From CAWAMR01 sp963783095 (GTDB lineage Bacteria > Planctomycetota > Planctomycetia > Gemmatales > Gemmataceae): a stretch of 64,000 nucleotides of DNA. The stretch covers positions 62,001 to 126,000 of the forward strand of contig CAWAMR010000012.1 in assembly GCA_963783095.1 (NCBI GenBank), written 5' to 3'. The position numbers and the translations under genes are program-made. Position 1 is the first letter of the stretch. Each line of letters starts with the position of its first letter. The notes beneath the pieces were generated by a model. That model was not told where the DNA came from. It searched no databases and saw only the letters and a list, made by a program, of their open reading frames with translations. Shown in pieces: positions 1 to 8,131 of this stretch.

Positions 1-759
1 AATGTTGTTGGGGATATCGAGGATCTCGTCCTCGCCAAAACCATCCGCCTTGCAAAGCTCAAGCAGTTTTCCCGCACGGCCCGTCACGGGAATAATAAAC
101 GGTCGCAGTTTGTTGAAGTCGGAGCCGTAATATCGGGCCAACTCGGCGCGAACGATGCGATAAACGGCGGCAGTCTCCACCGTTTCGCCCGACTTGCTGA
201 TGACGATGCAGCCCCAGCGTTCTTGCTGAATCTCTGGATCGACGCACGTGTTCTCGAACAAATCCAGCAAATCCTGCAAGGCATCGTTATCGACGTTGTT
301 TCCTTCGAAGTAGACTCGCGGGCTGCCCATTCGCATTTTTTCGGGCAATTCGTTGTGAAAACTATGACACAGAGCATCGAAGAGCGCCCGAGCGCCCAGA
401 TAAGCACCTCCGATGCCCAACACCACGACCCGGTCCACTCGTTCTCGGAGTTGCGTGGAAAGGGTCATGATCCTGCCCAGTTCGCTGGCATCGCCCTTGC
501 GCCTGTGCTGATCGAGAAGTCGTTGGGGGTAATCGATAAAGCCGGCCTCGAGCGGGGTATTTTTGGGGGGCGGATTCGACATCTCCCGCTCGCTCGCCAC
601 GAGCACCCGAACTTGCATGAGTGTCGCCCGGAAGGCCTCGATTCGTTCGGGTGCCAGAAAATGTTTCGACTGCAACTCGGCAAGGGGAGTCCAGGCTTCG
701 GGAAAAGGTGTCAGCAGCCCTTGATAACTAAACTCGATCGATTCGTCGGGAAGTTGCAT
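1..759 (-). CDS. pgi: Glucose-6-phosphate isomerase (N-terminal 253 residues, cut by window edge)
   Basis: This is a cytoplasmic glycolytic enzyme that interconverts glucose 6-phosphate and fructose 6-phosphate. Translating the minus strand from the ATG at 759 gives an open frame to the window edge. It contains the isomerase motif GIGGAYLGA at about residues 115-123 and the sugar-phosphate-binding SIS motif SKSGETVET at about 188-196. The active-site C-terminal part lies outside the window. The gene is divergent from apgM with about 100 bp between the starts, so two glycolytic genes sit back to back. The frame is intact here. The fold and motifs make the assignment secure; the exact start is less certain because no strong ribosome-binding site is visible. 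Confidence 0.9.
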   Translation of the reverse strand, partial: MQLPDESIEFSYQGLLTPFPEAWTPLAELQSKHFLAPERIEAFRATLMQVRVLVASEREMSNPPPKNTPLEAGFIDYPQRLLDQHRRKGDASELGRIMTLSTQLRERVDRVVVLGIGGAYLGARALFDALCHSFHNELPEKMRMGSPRVYFEGNNVDNDALQDLLDLFENTCVDPEIQQERWGCIVISKSGETVETAAVYRIVRAELARYYGSDFNKLRPFIIPVTGRAGKLLELCKADGFGEDEILDIPNNI

Positions 760-860
760 AAAAGTATGAAGGGCCACCCTGCAAGAGTTGGAAAGGATTC
801 GGTGCCGAAAACCATGTAGAATACTGTACGCCTTGGACTTGCGCGAGTAAACTCCTCTTC

Positions 861-2066
861 ATGAACATTCACGAATTGATCGCGGAACTCCGCGAACCAG
901 CCAAGACAAAAATCGTCTTACTCGTTGCCGACGGTCTGGGCGGCTTACCTCTTGAACCGGGCGGCAAGACCGAACTGGAGACCGCGCAAACCCCGAATCT
1001 CGATCGCTGCGCTGCCGAGGGCGTCACCGGGTTGAGCATCCCCGTGCTTCCGGGAATAACACCGGGCAGCGGACCCGGCCACCTTGGACTTTTCGGGTAC
1101 GATCCTCTGGAATACCGGATCGGTCGAGGCATTCTCGAAGCCCTGGGGATCCATTTCGCCGTCGGTGCGAAAGATGTTGCAACGCGCGGCAACTTCGTAA
1201 CGCTCGACTCGGCCGGCAAAATCACCGATCGACGGGCAGGCCGGCCCACGACCGAACGCTGCGTGGCCATGGTCGAGAAAATGCGGACGATCCGCATCCC
1301 CGGTGTAGAACTGTTCGTGGAGCCGGTCAAAGAGCATCGTTTCGTCGTCGTCTTTCGCGCGGAGGGCCTGGGCGACAAGCTCAACGATACCGATCCGCAA
1401 GCGATCGGCGTTCCGCCTCTGCATGCGGAAGGGGCCGATGAACCATCGAGAAAGACCGCAGGATTCGTCAATCAATTCGCAGTCGAGGCCGCGAAGGTCT
1501 TGAAGGCCGAGCCTCCGACGAATGGCGTGACTCTGCGCGGTTTTGCGCGTTATCCGAAGATCGCAACCATGGAAGAGGTTTACGGCCTGCGATCGGCGGC
1601 GCTGGCGGTTTATCCGATGTACAAGGGGTTGGCTCGTCTTGTGGGGATGGATGTCCTCGATGCGGGCTTATCGCTGGGGGACCAGGTAGCCACGTTGAAG
1701 AGTGTTTGGGACAAGTATGACTTCTTCTTCTTGCACTACAAATACACCGATAGCACGGGAGAGGATGGCAACTTCCCGGCCAAGGTGCAGATGATCGAGC
1801 ACTTCGACGCCGTGATTCCGCAGATACGCGAATTAAAGCCCGACGTGTTGATCGTCACCGGCGATCACAGCACGCCGAGCAAAATGAAGTCGCACAGCTT
1901 TCATCCGGTCCCGACTTTACTCGTGGCCTCGACGTGTCGAACGGATCGCGTGCTGGAATTTGGTGAGTCGGCCTGTCTGCAAGGCGGGTTGGGTCAATTT
2001 GAGGCGAAGCATCTCATGATTTTGGCGATGGCTCACGCCGGGAGATTGGGTAAGTACGGTGCATGA
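861..2066 (+). CDS. apgM: Cofactor-independent phosphoglycerate mutase, archaeal ApgM type
   Basis: It interconverts 3- and 2-phosphoglycerate in glycolysis without 2,3-bisphosphoglycerate. The 401-residue protein has the alkaline-phosphatase-superfamily layout. A metal-binding Asp lies in VADGLGG (about residue 24). The nucleophile Ser lies in PGSGPGHLGLFGYDP (about residue 70). The second metal cluster is VTGDHSTPS (Asp335-His336), followed by HSFHPVP. The length is usual for the archaeal-type family, and this type is common in planctomycetes. The frame is intact. The gene is divergent from pgi and followed by about 220 bp with no recognisable gene. The ATG start at 861 leaves almost no N-terminal extension before the core strand KIVLLVADG. 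Confidence 0.93.
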   Translation: MNIHELIAELREPAKTKIVLLVADGLGGLPLEPGGKTELETAQTPNLDRCAAEGVTGLSIPVLPGITPGSGPGHLGLFGYDPLEYRIGRGILEALGIHFAVGAKDVATRGNFVTLDSAGKITDRRAGRPTTERCVAMVEKMRTIRIPGVELFVEPVKEHRFVVVFRAEGLGDKLNDTDPQAIGVPPLHAEGADEPSRKTAGFVNQFAVEAAKVLKAEPPTNGVTLRGFARYPKIATMEEVYGLRSAALAVYPMYKGLARLVGMDVLDAGLSLGDQVATLKSVWDKYDFFFLHYKYTDSTGEDGNFPAKVQMIEHFDAVIPQIRELKPDVLIVTGDHSTPSKMKSHSFHPVPTLLVASTCRTDRVLEFGESACLQGGLGQFEAKHLMILAMAHAGRLGKYGA

Positions 2067-2288
2067 CAAAAGTTGGATGGACTACGCTGAGAATTTTAGT
2101 TCTACTGAAAGGGTTGGCAATTTGTGATGTAGTCCTCTGGGGTTTTACCGTTTCCTGAATAAACTGTTCTGAACCCTGACACCTCGACCCATCGGGCCGG
2201 GTATTGTCACTATAACCCGATTTTTCGGATTCCGATTCGCTTTACCTTTGCAATTCGGGATTCAAATATCTCAAGGAGGTTGCCGTTG

Positions 2289-3908
2289 ATGTTCAAGCGA
2301 TTCCTCGGTCTTGGTGCGTTTTTTGCGCTGATCCTGGCACCCGTGGCGGTCCATGCTGCGGAGAAAGACGCTCCGACCCTGATTGTGCGGTTTCAGTCCG
2401 TCGACAAAACCATGGATCTGGCCGAGTATGTTTTGGGATTGGCAGGGCAGGACGGTGAACAGGCCAAACAAATAATGTCTTTTGCCAAACTTCTCATTAA
2501 TGGCGAAAAAGGCATTGAGGGCGTCGATACCAAGCGGCCTTTCGTGGTATATGCCACGCTCGCCGAGGCAATTGCTGAGAGCCAGGTCGTGGTGATGGTT
2601 CCCATCGCCGATCAGGAAGCTTTCCTCGATTTGCTGAAAAAGCGCGCCAATCTGAAACCAGAAGAAAAGGATGGGCTGTACACGGTCGAAGTTCCAATGT
2701 CGCCGGCCCCTGTGTGCTTTCGGTTTGCCAACAAATATGTCTATGGAACCTTCCAAACCAACAAGGACAATATCGCCGAGAAGAAACTGCCGAAGCCTTC
2801 CGAGGTCGCCGGCAGCGACAGCGGCGTTTTGTCGCTTAGCCTTCGGGTGGACCGTTTCCCGGAGCAGATGAAGAAATTCGGCCTGGGTTTTATTGAGCAA
2901 CAACTGGCGGAGCTCAAGAAAAAACCGATTCCGAATGAAACGGAAGCGATCAAGATCCTCAAGGATAAAGCGATCGATAGTCTGGTCGCGGGCATCAAAG
3001 CAGTGCTGTTCGAAAGCAAAGAAGTGACCCTGAAACTCGACATCGATCCCAAGAAGGATGAGTTTGCCCTGGAATTCGATCTGTCCGCCGTGGATGGTTC
3101 GGACCTGGCGAAAACATTTTCCAACTGGAAAAAAGGAAAGACGATTGTCAATTCAGGACTTTTTGGCAAGTCGGCGATTGGATTGACCTTGAATGTAGGT
3201 TTGCCTCAGCCTGTCAAGAAAGCGCTCGAACCCGTGGTCGATGAACTGGTGAAGCTGGGTTTGAGCATGGCACAGGGTGAGTATCAGGAACTCCTGGAGC
3301 CGCTCGTCAAAGCCGTGACGCCAACTCTCAAGGCCGCTGAGTTCGATGGCGGATTCGCCTTGTTCGGCCCCAACTCCAAGGATCTTTACACCTACGTTCA
3401 GGCCGGAAAACTCAAGGATGGACTCAAAATCGAGAAGGCCGTCAAAGACCTGGTCAAGAAACTGCCTGGTGCGGAGAATTTCGTCAAGATTGACGAGGAG
3501 TCGATCGGCGACATCAAGGTCCACATCATCAAAGTGCCGATGATCGATGAAAACGCCAGAAAAATCTTTGGCGAAAGTGATGCCTGTATTGCTTTCCGAG
3601 ACGACATGATCGTGGTGGCTTTCGGGCCGGACTACAAGGACGCGATCAAAGCGGTTCTTCTGGGCAAACCCGTTGAGGGTCCGCTCGTGAAATTCTCGGT
3701 GAACGGCTACAAGATCACTCCGCTGCTCAGCGCCAGCGACCCGACCGCGGCAAAAATCGCCAAGGAAATGTTCGGCAAAAATCCCGATGCCGAGAGCTTT
3801 TATGTCACCATTGAAGCGGGCAATTCGCTCAAGGTTCGCGTGGCGGTCAAAGGACAGATGATCAAGTTTGGAATGGCAATGGACAAGGCCAAGAAGAATC
3901 GCAATTGA
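2289..3908 (+). CDS. Secreted protein of unknown function, 539 residues
   Basis: I do not recognise a named family. The N-terminus is a clear Sec signal peptide: a basic start (MFKRF), a hydrophobic core and an Ala-rich cleavage region near VHAAEKD. The mature part is rich in Lys, Glu and Asp, alternates hydrophobic and charged stretches, and has no Cys cluster or membrane segment. This suggests a soluble periplasmic or extracellular protein. The ATG at 2289 is preferred over an upstream in-frame TTG at 2280 because AAGGAGG lies at 2273-2279, at good spacing for the ATG and overlapping the TTG. The frame is intact and a hairpin terminator follows. It appears monocistronic. Large secreted proteins of this type are frequent in Gemmataceae, but the role is unknown. 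Confidence 0.8.
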   Translation: MFKRFLGLGAFFALILAPVAVHAAEKDAPTLIVRFQSVDKTMDLAEYVLGLAGQDGEQAKQIMSFAKLLINGEKGIEGVDTKRPFVVYATLAEAIAESQVVVMVPIADQEAFLDLLKKRANLKPEEKDGLYTVEVPMSPAPVCFRFANKYVYGTFQTNKDNIAEKKLPKPSEVAGSDSGVLSLSLRVDRFPEQMKKFGLGFIEQQLAELKKKPIPNETEAIKILKDKAIDSLVAGIKAVLFESKEVTLKLDIDPKKDEFALEFDLSAVDGSDLAKTFSNWKKGKTIVNSGLFGKSAIGLTLNVGLPQPVKKALEPVVDELVKLGLSMAQGEYQELLEPLVKAVTPTLKAAEFDGGFALFGPNSKDLYTYVQAGKLKDGLKIEKAVKDLVKKLPGAENFVKIDEESIGDIKVHIIKVPMIDENARKIFGESDACIAFRDDMIVVAFGPDYKDAIKAVLLGKPVEGPLVKFSVNGYKITPLLSASDPTAAKIAKEMFGKNPDAESFYVTIEAGNSLKVRVAVKGQMIKFGMAMDKAKKNRN

Positions 3909-3937
3909 TCCCGATCGGTTTGATGTGCAAACGATTT

Positions 3938-3975
3938 GCGCGAGTGGAGGTTTCTGCTTCCACTCGCGCTTTCTC
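3938..3975. terminator. Intrinsic terminator, probably bidirectional
   Basis: An 11-bp perfect stem (GCGCGAGTGGA at 3938-3948 pairing with 3959-3969) encloses a 10-base loop and is followed by TTTCTC. It lies 30 bp after the stop of the secreted-protein gene and about 40 bp before the stop of the convergent TIGR03000 gene, so it probably ends both transcripts. Confidence 0.7.
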
Positions 3976-4010
3976 AATTCCAGAATGGAATCTTGCGGTT
4001 TGTTTTGGCT

Positions 4011-4382
4011 TCACTTCTCAACAAAATCGACGATGATCTTTTGGCCCGCTTTACCGCCCGTAATTCGGGTTCGAGATACCTTTGCCCCGTTTTCAAACCA
4101 CTCCGCTCGAATCTCATGAGGAGAATTTTCGCCCTCAAGCGAAGGGGTTGAGTACATTCGTATTGCCCCGGTGGATATGGTTGGATTCCCATCCACGAAA
4201 ACAACCGCCGATTCGACCGGGAGATGGACTTCTATGACCAGGAAAATATCGAAGACCGGGGTAGTGAAAGGGGGCCTCGAATATGCTCCCATTCTCGCGG
4301 CGGCAGGCTGGGCGATCACTTGATCGGCAGGAATGAGCGCTACGGCCAAGGGAAGCAGCGTCGAAAGAAGTACTTGTCTCAT
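4011..4382 (-). CDS. Secreted TIGR03000-domain protein
   Basis: The 123-residue protein has a signal peptide (LLSTLLPLAVALIPA, then a cleavage region near VIAQPAA) and one TIGR03000 domain. The domain shows the family hallmarks in order: a beta strand followed by VFVDGNPTISTGAIRMYSTP, then IRAEWFENGAKVSRT, then AGQKIIVDF at the end. TIGR03000 is a domain almost confined to planctomycetes; its function is unknown, though it looks like a small beta-sandwich exported to the envelope. The frame is intact. It faces the secreted-protein gene across a shared terminator. It is a good taxonomic marker for this window. Confidence 0.85.
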   Translation of the reverse strand: MRQVLLSTLLPLAVALIPADQVIAQPAAARMGAYSRPPFTTPVFDIFLVIEVHLPVESAVVFVDGNPTISTGAIRMYSTPSLEGENSPHEIRAEWFENGAKVSRTRITGGKAGQKIIVDFVEK

Positions 4383-4615
4383 GCTATCGCCTTCGCGTGG
4401 GGAAAAGAGAATTCAAGAAGATGAAGAACACGATCGATTGGCCGGACGGATCAAAACAAGTATCGGGTTGCTCTCGAGTTCTCGGTGAACTCAGATCGTT
4501 ACGATGCTCGCGCAGCGAGGACAATGAATACCGATTCGATGGCCTGGTGCAAACATGCGGGATTGGCGGGCTATAACGAATAGAGCGGATCACGCGAAGT
4601 TGCTGAGGAATCACT

Positions 4616-4933
4616 GTGGATGATTATTTGTGCATCACGTTATTGTCTCGACCCAACGAAAGCGAGGCAGAGTTCAATTCGCGTCTAAGCGACTTGTGGA
4701 CCCACATGCTTCGGCACCATGAAACGGATTTTGAAAAAGTGTATGCGGAAATGGTGGCATTTGAGAAACACGAAACCCGGCTGGGCCGGAAATATCTCGT
4801 CGAACTGGAAGTGAAAAAGATCCTGGAAACGCAGTTGGAAACGCAGGGCATCGAGTATGAGCCGATCGATGTCGCCGATCTCTACTCAAAGTATGAAGCG
4901 ACTCCTCCCGAATGGTTCTGGATCGAGCATTAA
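4616..4933 (+). CDS. Hypothetical protein, 105 residues
   Basis: No family is recognised. The protein is acidic and mostly helical, with a Glu-rich middle and a Trp-rich end (PPEWFWIEH). It has no signal peptide or membrane segment, so it is probably cytoplasmic. The frame starts at GTG 4616; the ATG at 4620 is out of frame, so GTG is the likely start. The last codons overlap the end of the convergent nucleotidyltransferase gene by 4 bp. Codon use resembles neighbouring real genes and the opposite-strand frames give low-complexity translations, which supports coding on this strand. Confidence 0.6.
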   Translation: MDDYLCITLLSRPNESEAEFNSRLSDLWTHMLRHHETDFEKVYAEMVAFEKHETRLGRKYLVELEVKKILETQLETQGIEYEPIDVADLYSKYEATPPEWFWIEH

Positions 4934-5523
4934 CCGTTTGGAGTATCGATCAACGATTGCAGTCGATTTGCAAATTCGACAGGCAAGCGCGGTAGCCAGG
5001 TAGCATCGACAAGTCCTAATTCCAGGAAATCGAGAAGGTGAACCTGATCTTTGCGACGAAACGCATTCAATTTCATCTTTACTAATGCTTCCAACGAAAT
5101 CACTCGAAAACGCGGTTCGGGATTTTCTTCGGATTGTGCGATGTCCGGTGCTGCCTCAACATCTCCGTCGCGAACTTTCTCTCCGGCAAACAGAATATGT
5201 ACGGCGCTGCGAGGATTGCCCTGCGGGCCGTCCAGAAACATATCGACTCCCAAGACTTCGGCATGAACGAAACCTGCTTCGGCCATCGCCGTTATCGCCG
5301 CAGGCAAATCCGCGCGACGCAACAGCATATCGACGTCGGCAGTGTTGCGAACGGCTTCTTCATCAACGCGCGAAACCCAGGCCGCAACGGCATTTCCTCC
5401 GATAACCGCATAAGGGATTTGCTTCGCCTCCAACACGGCGACGGCACGAATGAGTCGTTCGCGTACTTTTTCCACTGCGCACACCATCCGGTCGAGGGAG
5501 AATGGAAGCAGATTCAGTGCCAT
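4930..5523 (-). CDS. Nucleotidyltransferase-fold protein (AbiEii/MNT-like)
   Basis: A protein of about 197 residues with a minimal nucleotidyltransferase core: helix, then VIGGNAVAAW (the GG-N/S motif), then DVDML carrying two carboxylates that would bind metal. Such proteins transfer nucleotides to proteins or tRNA, and some act as AbiEii-type toxins. No partner antitoxin is visible next to it, so a housekeeping role is equally possible. The ATG at 5523 is chosen because it falls 15 bp after the stop of the upstream aminotransferase gene. The longer frame reaching 5613 would run inside that gene. It is probably co-transcribed with the aminotransferase. Confidence 0.7.
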   Translation of the reverse strand: MALNLLPFSLDRMVCAVEKVRERLIRAVAVLEAKQIPYAVIGGNAVAAWVSRVDEEAVRNTADVDMLLRRADLPAAITAMAEAGFVHAEVLGVDMFLDGPQGNPRSAVHILFAGEKVRDGDVEAAPDIAQSEENPEPRFRVISLEALVKMKLNAFRRKDQVHLLDFLELGLVDATWLPRLPVEFANRLQSLIDTPNG

Positions 5524-5537
5524 AAGATCGGTTCCTA

Positions 5538-6711
5538 TCAACTCGCGTAACTCAGTTCGGCAGCTGCAACACCGGAGCCGGGCGTTACTTTGGCACCGAC
5601 CGCGCCTAAACATTGTTCGAGCGCCGCCAGCACCTGAAAGACCGCGGAAGGCTTACTATTATAACCCATCAACCCGATGCGCCAGGCCTTTCCTTTGAAT
5701 TCGCCCAGTCCGCCGCCGATTTCGATGCCGAACTCCGTCAACATCCTCTTGCGCACCGTCAGGTCATCGATACCTTGGGGAATGCGAACCGCGTTCAACT
5801 GCGGTAACTGATGCCCTTCCTGGGCGGTATACGTCAAACCCAGCGCGGTCAATCCCGCTTTTAACGCCCGGTGATTGCGTTGATGCCTGGCCCATCGATT
5901 TTCGAGACCCTCTTCCAACACGAGCCGAAGACCCTCGCGTAGCGCATAGTTCATGGTGATGGGAGCGGTGTGATGGTAGGCCCTGTCGCTGCCCCAGTAT
6001 TGGCGGACCATCCCCAGATCGAGATACCAACTCTGGCACTTCGTTTTTCGCTTCGACATCGCTTCTTCCGCGCGGGCTGATGCTGACCGGCGACAGACCC
6101 GGCGGGCAACTCAGTCCTTTTTGCGTACAACTGAAGACCGCATCGATTTCCCAACCATCGACATCGATGGGAACGCAGCCGAGACCGGTGACGCTATCCA
6201 CGAGGAGCAAAGTATTGAACTCGTGGCAGAGTTTGCCGAGTTCCTGGATCGGCTGCAACGCACCTGTGGAGGTCTCTGCCTGGACGATGCCGAGCACCTT
6301 GGGTCGAACTTTTTGCAACATCTCACGAATCCGGTTCAGATCGAATACCTGGCCCCAGGGCGCTTCGAGAACAGTCAACTCTGCGCCGATTCGACTCGCC
6401 ACGTCGATCATCCGTTGACCGAAGTAGCCCTTGTAGCAAAGAACGAGTTTATCGCCAGGTTCAATCAGGTTGACCAGACAGGCCTCCATTCCCGCCATTC
6501 CTGTGGCACTGATCGGAAAGGTCAGTTGATTTTTGGTCTGGAAAACTTGCCGGAGCATCTCCTGAGTCTCGGACATGATCTCGAGAAACTGCGGATCGAG
6601 GTGACCCAGCAGGGGTGTCGTCATCACCGACAGTACGCGCGGGTGAACGTCACTGGGTCCAGGCCCGAGAAGGAGCCGGGTGGGTACATTCAATTGACCG
6701 GGAATCGCCAT
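5538..6711 (-). CDS. Class V aminotransferase, alanine-glyoxylate/serine-pyruvate type (frameshifted)
   Basis: A PLP-dependent enzyme that transfers amino groups between alanine or serine and glyoxylate or pyruvate. The start at 6711 follows AAAGGAG at good spacing, and the protein begins MAIPGQLNVPTRLLLGPGPS, the family opening. The PLP-binding Lys is in CTQKGLSCPPG (about residue 198). The C-terminal part (YLDLGMVRQYWG, later QLNAVRIPQGID) lies in a different frame from about 6060 down to the stop at 5538. The total span of 1174 nt is not a multiple of three, so one indel lies near 6060-6080. Both halves match the family, so a sequencing error is more likely than a dead gene. Confidence 0.85.
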
Positions 6712-6744
6712 TTGTGAACTCCTTTGTTGACGCAGTTCGGAAGA

Positions 6745-7081
6745 TGACAAGGTGACAAGGTGACAAAGTAGTTGCAAACTGACCACCAATTCATGCAGGA
6801 CGCGGAGCGTCTTCGGTCTGGGCACTCTGAAGGAGTGCGCCAACAAAGCCCAGGGTTGCCGTACTCGGCACACCCTGGGAAAATTTCAACCCGCAAGAGG
6901 ATCCCCGCACACTCTGGGGCCAGGGCGTCGAAGCTCGAAGTCAGCGGTTTGGGTCCAAGGTTCCCAGGGTGCGCGGAGTACCGCGACCCTGGGCTTTGTT
7001 GGCGCACTCTTTCAGAGTGCCCAGACCGGAACGCTTCGCGTTGGTCTGTCCTGTTCTTGCAACTACTGTGACACGGTGACC
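6745..7081. repeat. MITE-like imperfect palindromic element, about 335 bp
   Basis: The ends are inverted copies: TGACAAAGTAGTTGCAA at 6761-6777 and TTGCAACTACTGTGACA at 7057-7073. The inner arms 6815-6891 and 6961-7029 are about 70 bp of inverted repeat carrying GGTCTGGGCACTCTGAA, GTGCGCCAACAAAGCCCAGG and CACCCTGGGAA, with about 70 bp of unique spacer. No gene is convincing inside; open frames on both strands are palindrome translations. Copies of GTGACAAG flank the left end and the inverse CTTGTCAC array lies to the right. It resembles a non-autonomous transposable element or a dispersed hairpin family. Confidence 0.75.
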
Positions 7082-7137
7082 GAACGTTTTCTCCAAATCG
7101 ATGTTGTCTCGATCTAATCTATGAGACCACCCATAGC

Positions 7138-7217
7138 CTTGTCACCTTGTCACCTTGTCGCCTTGTCACCTTGTCGCCTTGTCACCTTGTCACCTTGTCA
7201 CCTTGTCACCTTGTCAC
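7138..7217. repeat. 8-bp tandem repeat CTTGTCAC, ten copies
   Basis: Ten head-to-tail copies of CTTGTCAC run from 7138 to 7217; the third and fifth copies read CTTGTCGC. The array ends 3 bp before the stop codon of the isochorismatase-like gene. About three copies of the complement, GTGACAAG, occur at 6745-6767 on the other side of the palindromic element. The unit length is not a multiple of three and no gene uses it. Confidence 0.9.
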
Positions 7218-7219
7218 CC

Positions 7220-7792
7220 TCACACGGTCAACGCACTCATCCGCTCTTGAATGAGCTTGCTGACTGCTTTGAACTGTGGATGATCGGAGCCGCCCAGCCA
7301 TTCAAAAGCTGTTGCTTCGACGGTGGAAAGCGTAGCGCCGGCGTTTTCGAGTCGCCGAAGAGCGACGTCGTGATCGATCCGGAACCGAGACTGCAATCCA
7401 TCGGCCGGCAAAAAGACCTGGAACCCTTCGCCGAGTAAATCCAGAGCGGTGTGCAATACGCAGACGTGCGTTTCCATGCCCGCAAGAATGATGTTTGATC
7501 TCGCCGAAGTACGCAGAGCTGCCAGTAAACCGGTTGCACCGCAAGAACTGAACGAGAGCTTGGCGGGCAACCCTGCGGGTAAACGACGAGCGATTTCCGG
7601 CGTCGTCGGTCCCAACCCTTTCGGATATTGTTCGGTCGCAAAAACAGGCACTTCAACGAGTCGCGCGGCATCGATCAGGAAGCCGACGTCGCGGATCAAA
7701 CCGGGCGCATCGGGCATTTTCACGAGCAGCTTGTCTTGCACATCAATGACCAGGAGAATCGAGTCGGAGGCGGAGAGTCGAGACAGTTGCAT
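7220..7792 (-). CDS. Isochorismatase-like cysteine hydrolase
   Basis: A 190-residue cytoplasmic hydrolase of the isochorismatase/nicotinamidase fold. The catalytic Asp lies in LLVIDVQDKL, the conserved Gln/Tyr/Pro region in TEQYPKGLGPT, and the nucleophile Cys in GMETHVCVLHTALDL after the cis-peptide region. The substrate cannot be inferred; the length matches the YcaC-like group. The ATG at 7792 is preferred because GGAG lies 6 bp upstream; a longer TTG start at 7804 would overlap this site. The frame is intact. The gene ends against a microsatellite and begins about 100 bp from the 55-bp repeat array. Confidence 0.88.
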   Translation of the reverse strand: MQLSRLSASDSILLVIDVQDKLLVKMPDAPGLIRDVGFLIDAARLVEVPVFATEQYPKGLGPTTPEIARRLPAGLPAKLSFSSCGATGLLAALRTSARSNIILAGMETHVCVLHTALDLLGEGFQVFLPADGLQSRFRIDHDVALRRLENAGATLSTVEATAFEWLGGSDHPQFKAVSKLIQERMSALTV

Positions 7793-7881
7793 AAGTTGCT
7801 CCAAAAAATCACGTCGGAAAGGCGTCCCGCTTGTCAGAGTCTTCCTTCATTCGATTTGCGCCCGCGCGCGAATTGCATGAT

Positions 7882-8131
7882 GTAGGGCGGGTCGAGGCTT
7901 TGCGAGGCCCGCCGTGAGCTGCGATGCTGTCCGAGGCGGGCCTCGCAAAGCCTCGACCCGCCCTACCCGTGAGCTGTGATGCCGTCCGAGGCGGGCCTCG
8001 CAAAGCCTCGACCCGCCCTACCCGTGAGCTGCGATGTCGTCAAACGCGGGCCTCGCAAAGCCTCGATCCGCCCTACCCGTGAGCTGTGTTGCCGTCCAAG
8101 GCGGGCCTCGCAAAGCCTCGACCCGCCCTAC
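7882..8131. repeat. Palindromic 55-bp tandem repeat array
   Basis: Four direct copies occur with an exact 55-bp period (GCGGGCCTCGCAAAGCCTCG beginning at 7936, 7991, 8046 and 8101). Each continues to GACCCGCCCTACCCGTGAGCTG. The array is preceded at 7882 by one inverted copy starting GTAGGGCGGGTCGAGG. Within each unit GCGGGCCTCG...CGACCCGC can fold on itself. The same family recurs at 61287-61436. Spacers vary by point changes only. The last unit provides the stop codon of the GT2 gene. This is not CRISPR: the 55-bp units have no unique spacers. Confidence 0.9.

Noticed and set aside
223..819. Plus-strand 198-codon open frame over pgi
   Set aside because: The opposite strand encodes the isomerase motifs; this frame shows no family similarity and has shadow-type composition.
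869..1475. Two minus-strand open frames of 176-200 codons inside apgM
   Set aside because: apgM is intact on the plus strand with all catalytic motifs; these are shadows.
3153..3977. Minus-strand 274-codon frame within the secreted-protein gene
   Set aside because: The plus strand has a signal peptide, ribosome-binding site and terminator; the minus frame has none.
6690..7071. Open frames of about 100 codons on both strands inside the palindrome
   Set aside because: They translate the inverted arms in both directions and give near-identical peptides, as expected from a palindrome.
7882..8131. CRISPR array
   Set aside because: The whole 55-bp unit repeats without unique spacers, the unit is palindromic, and no cas genes are nearby.
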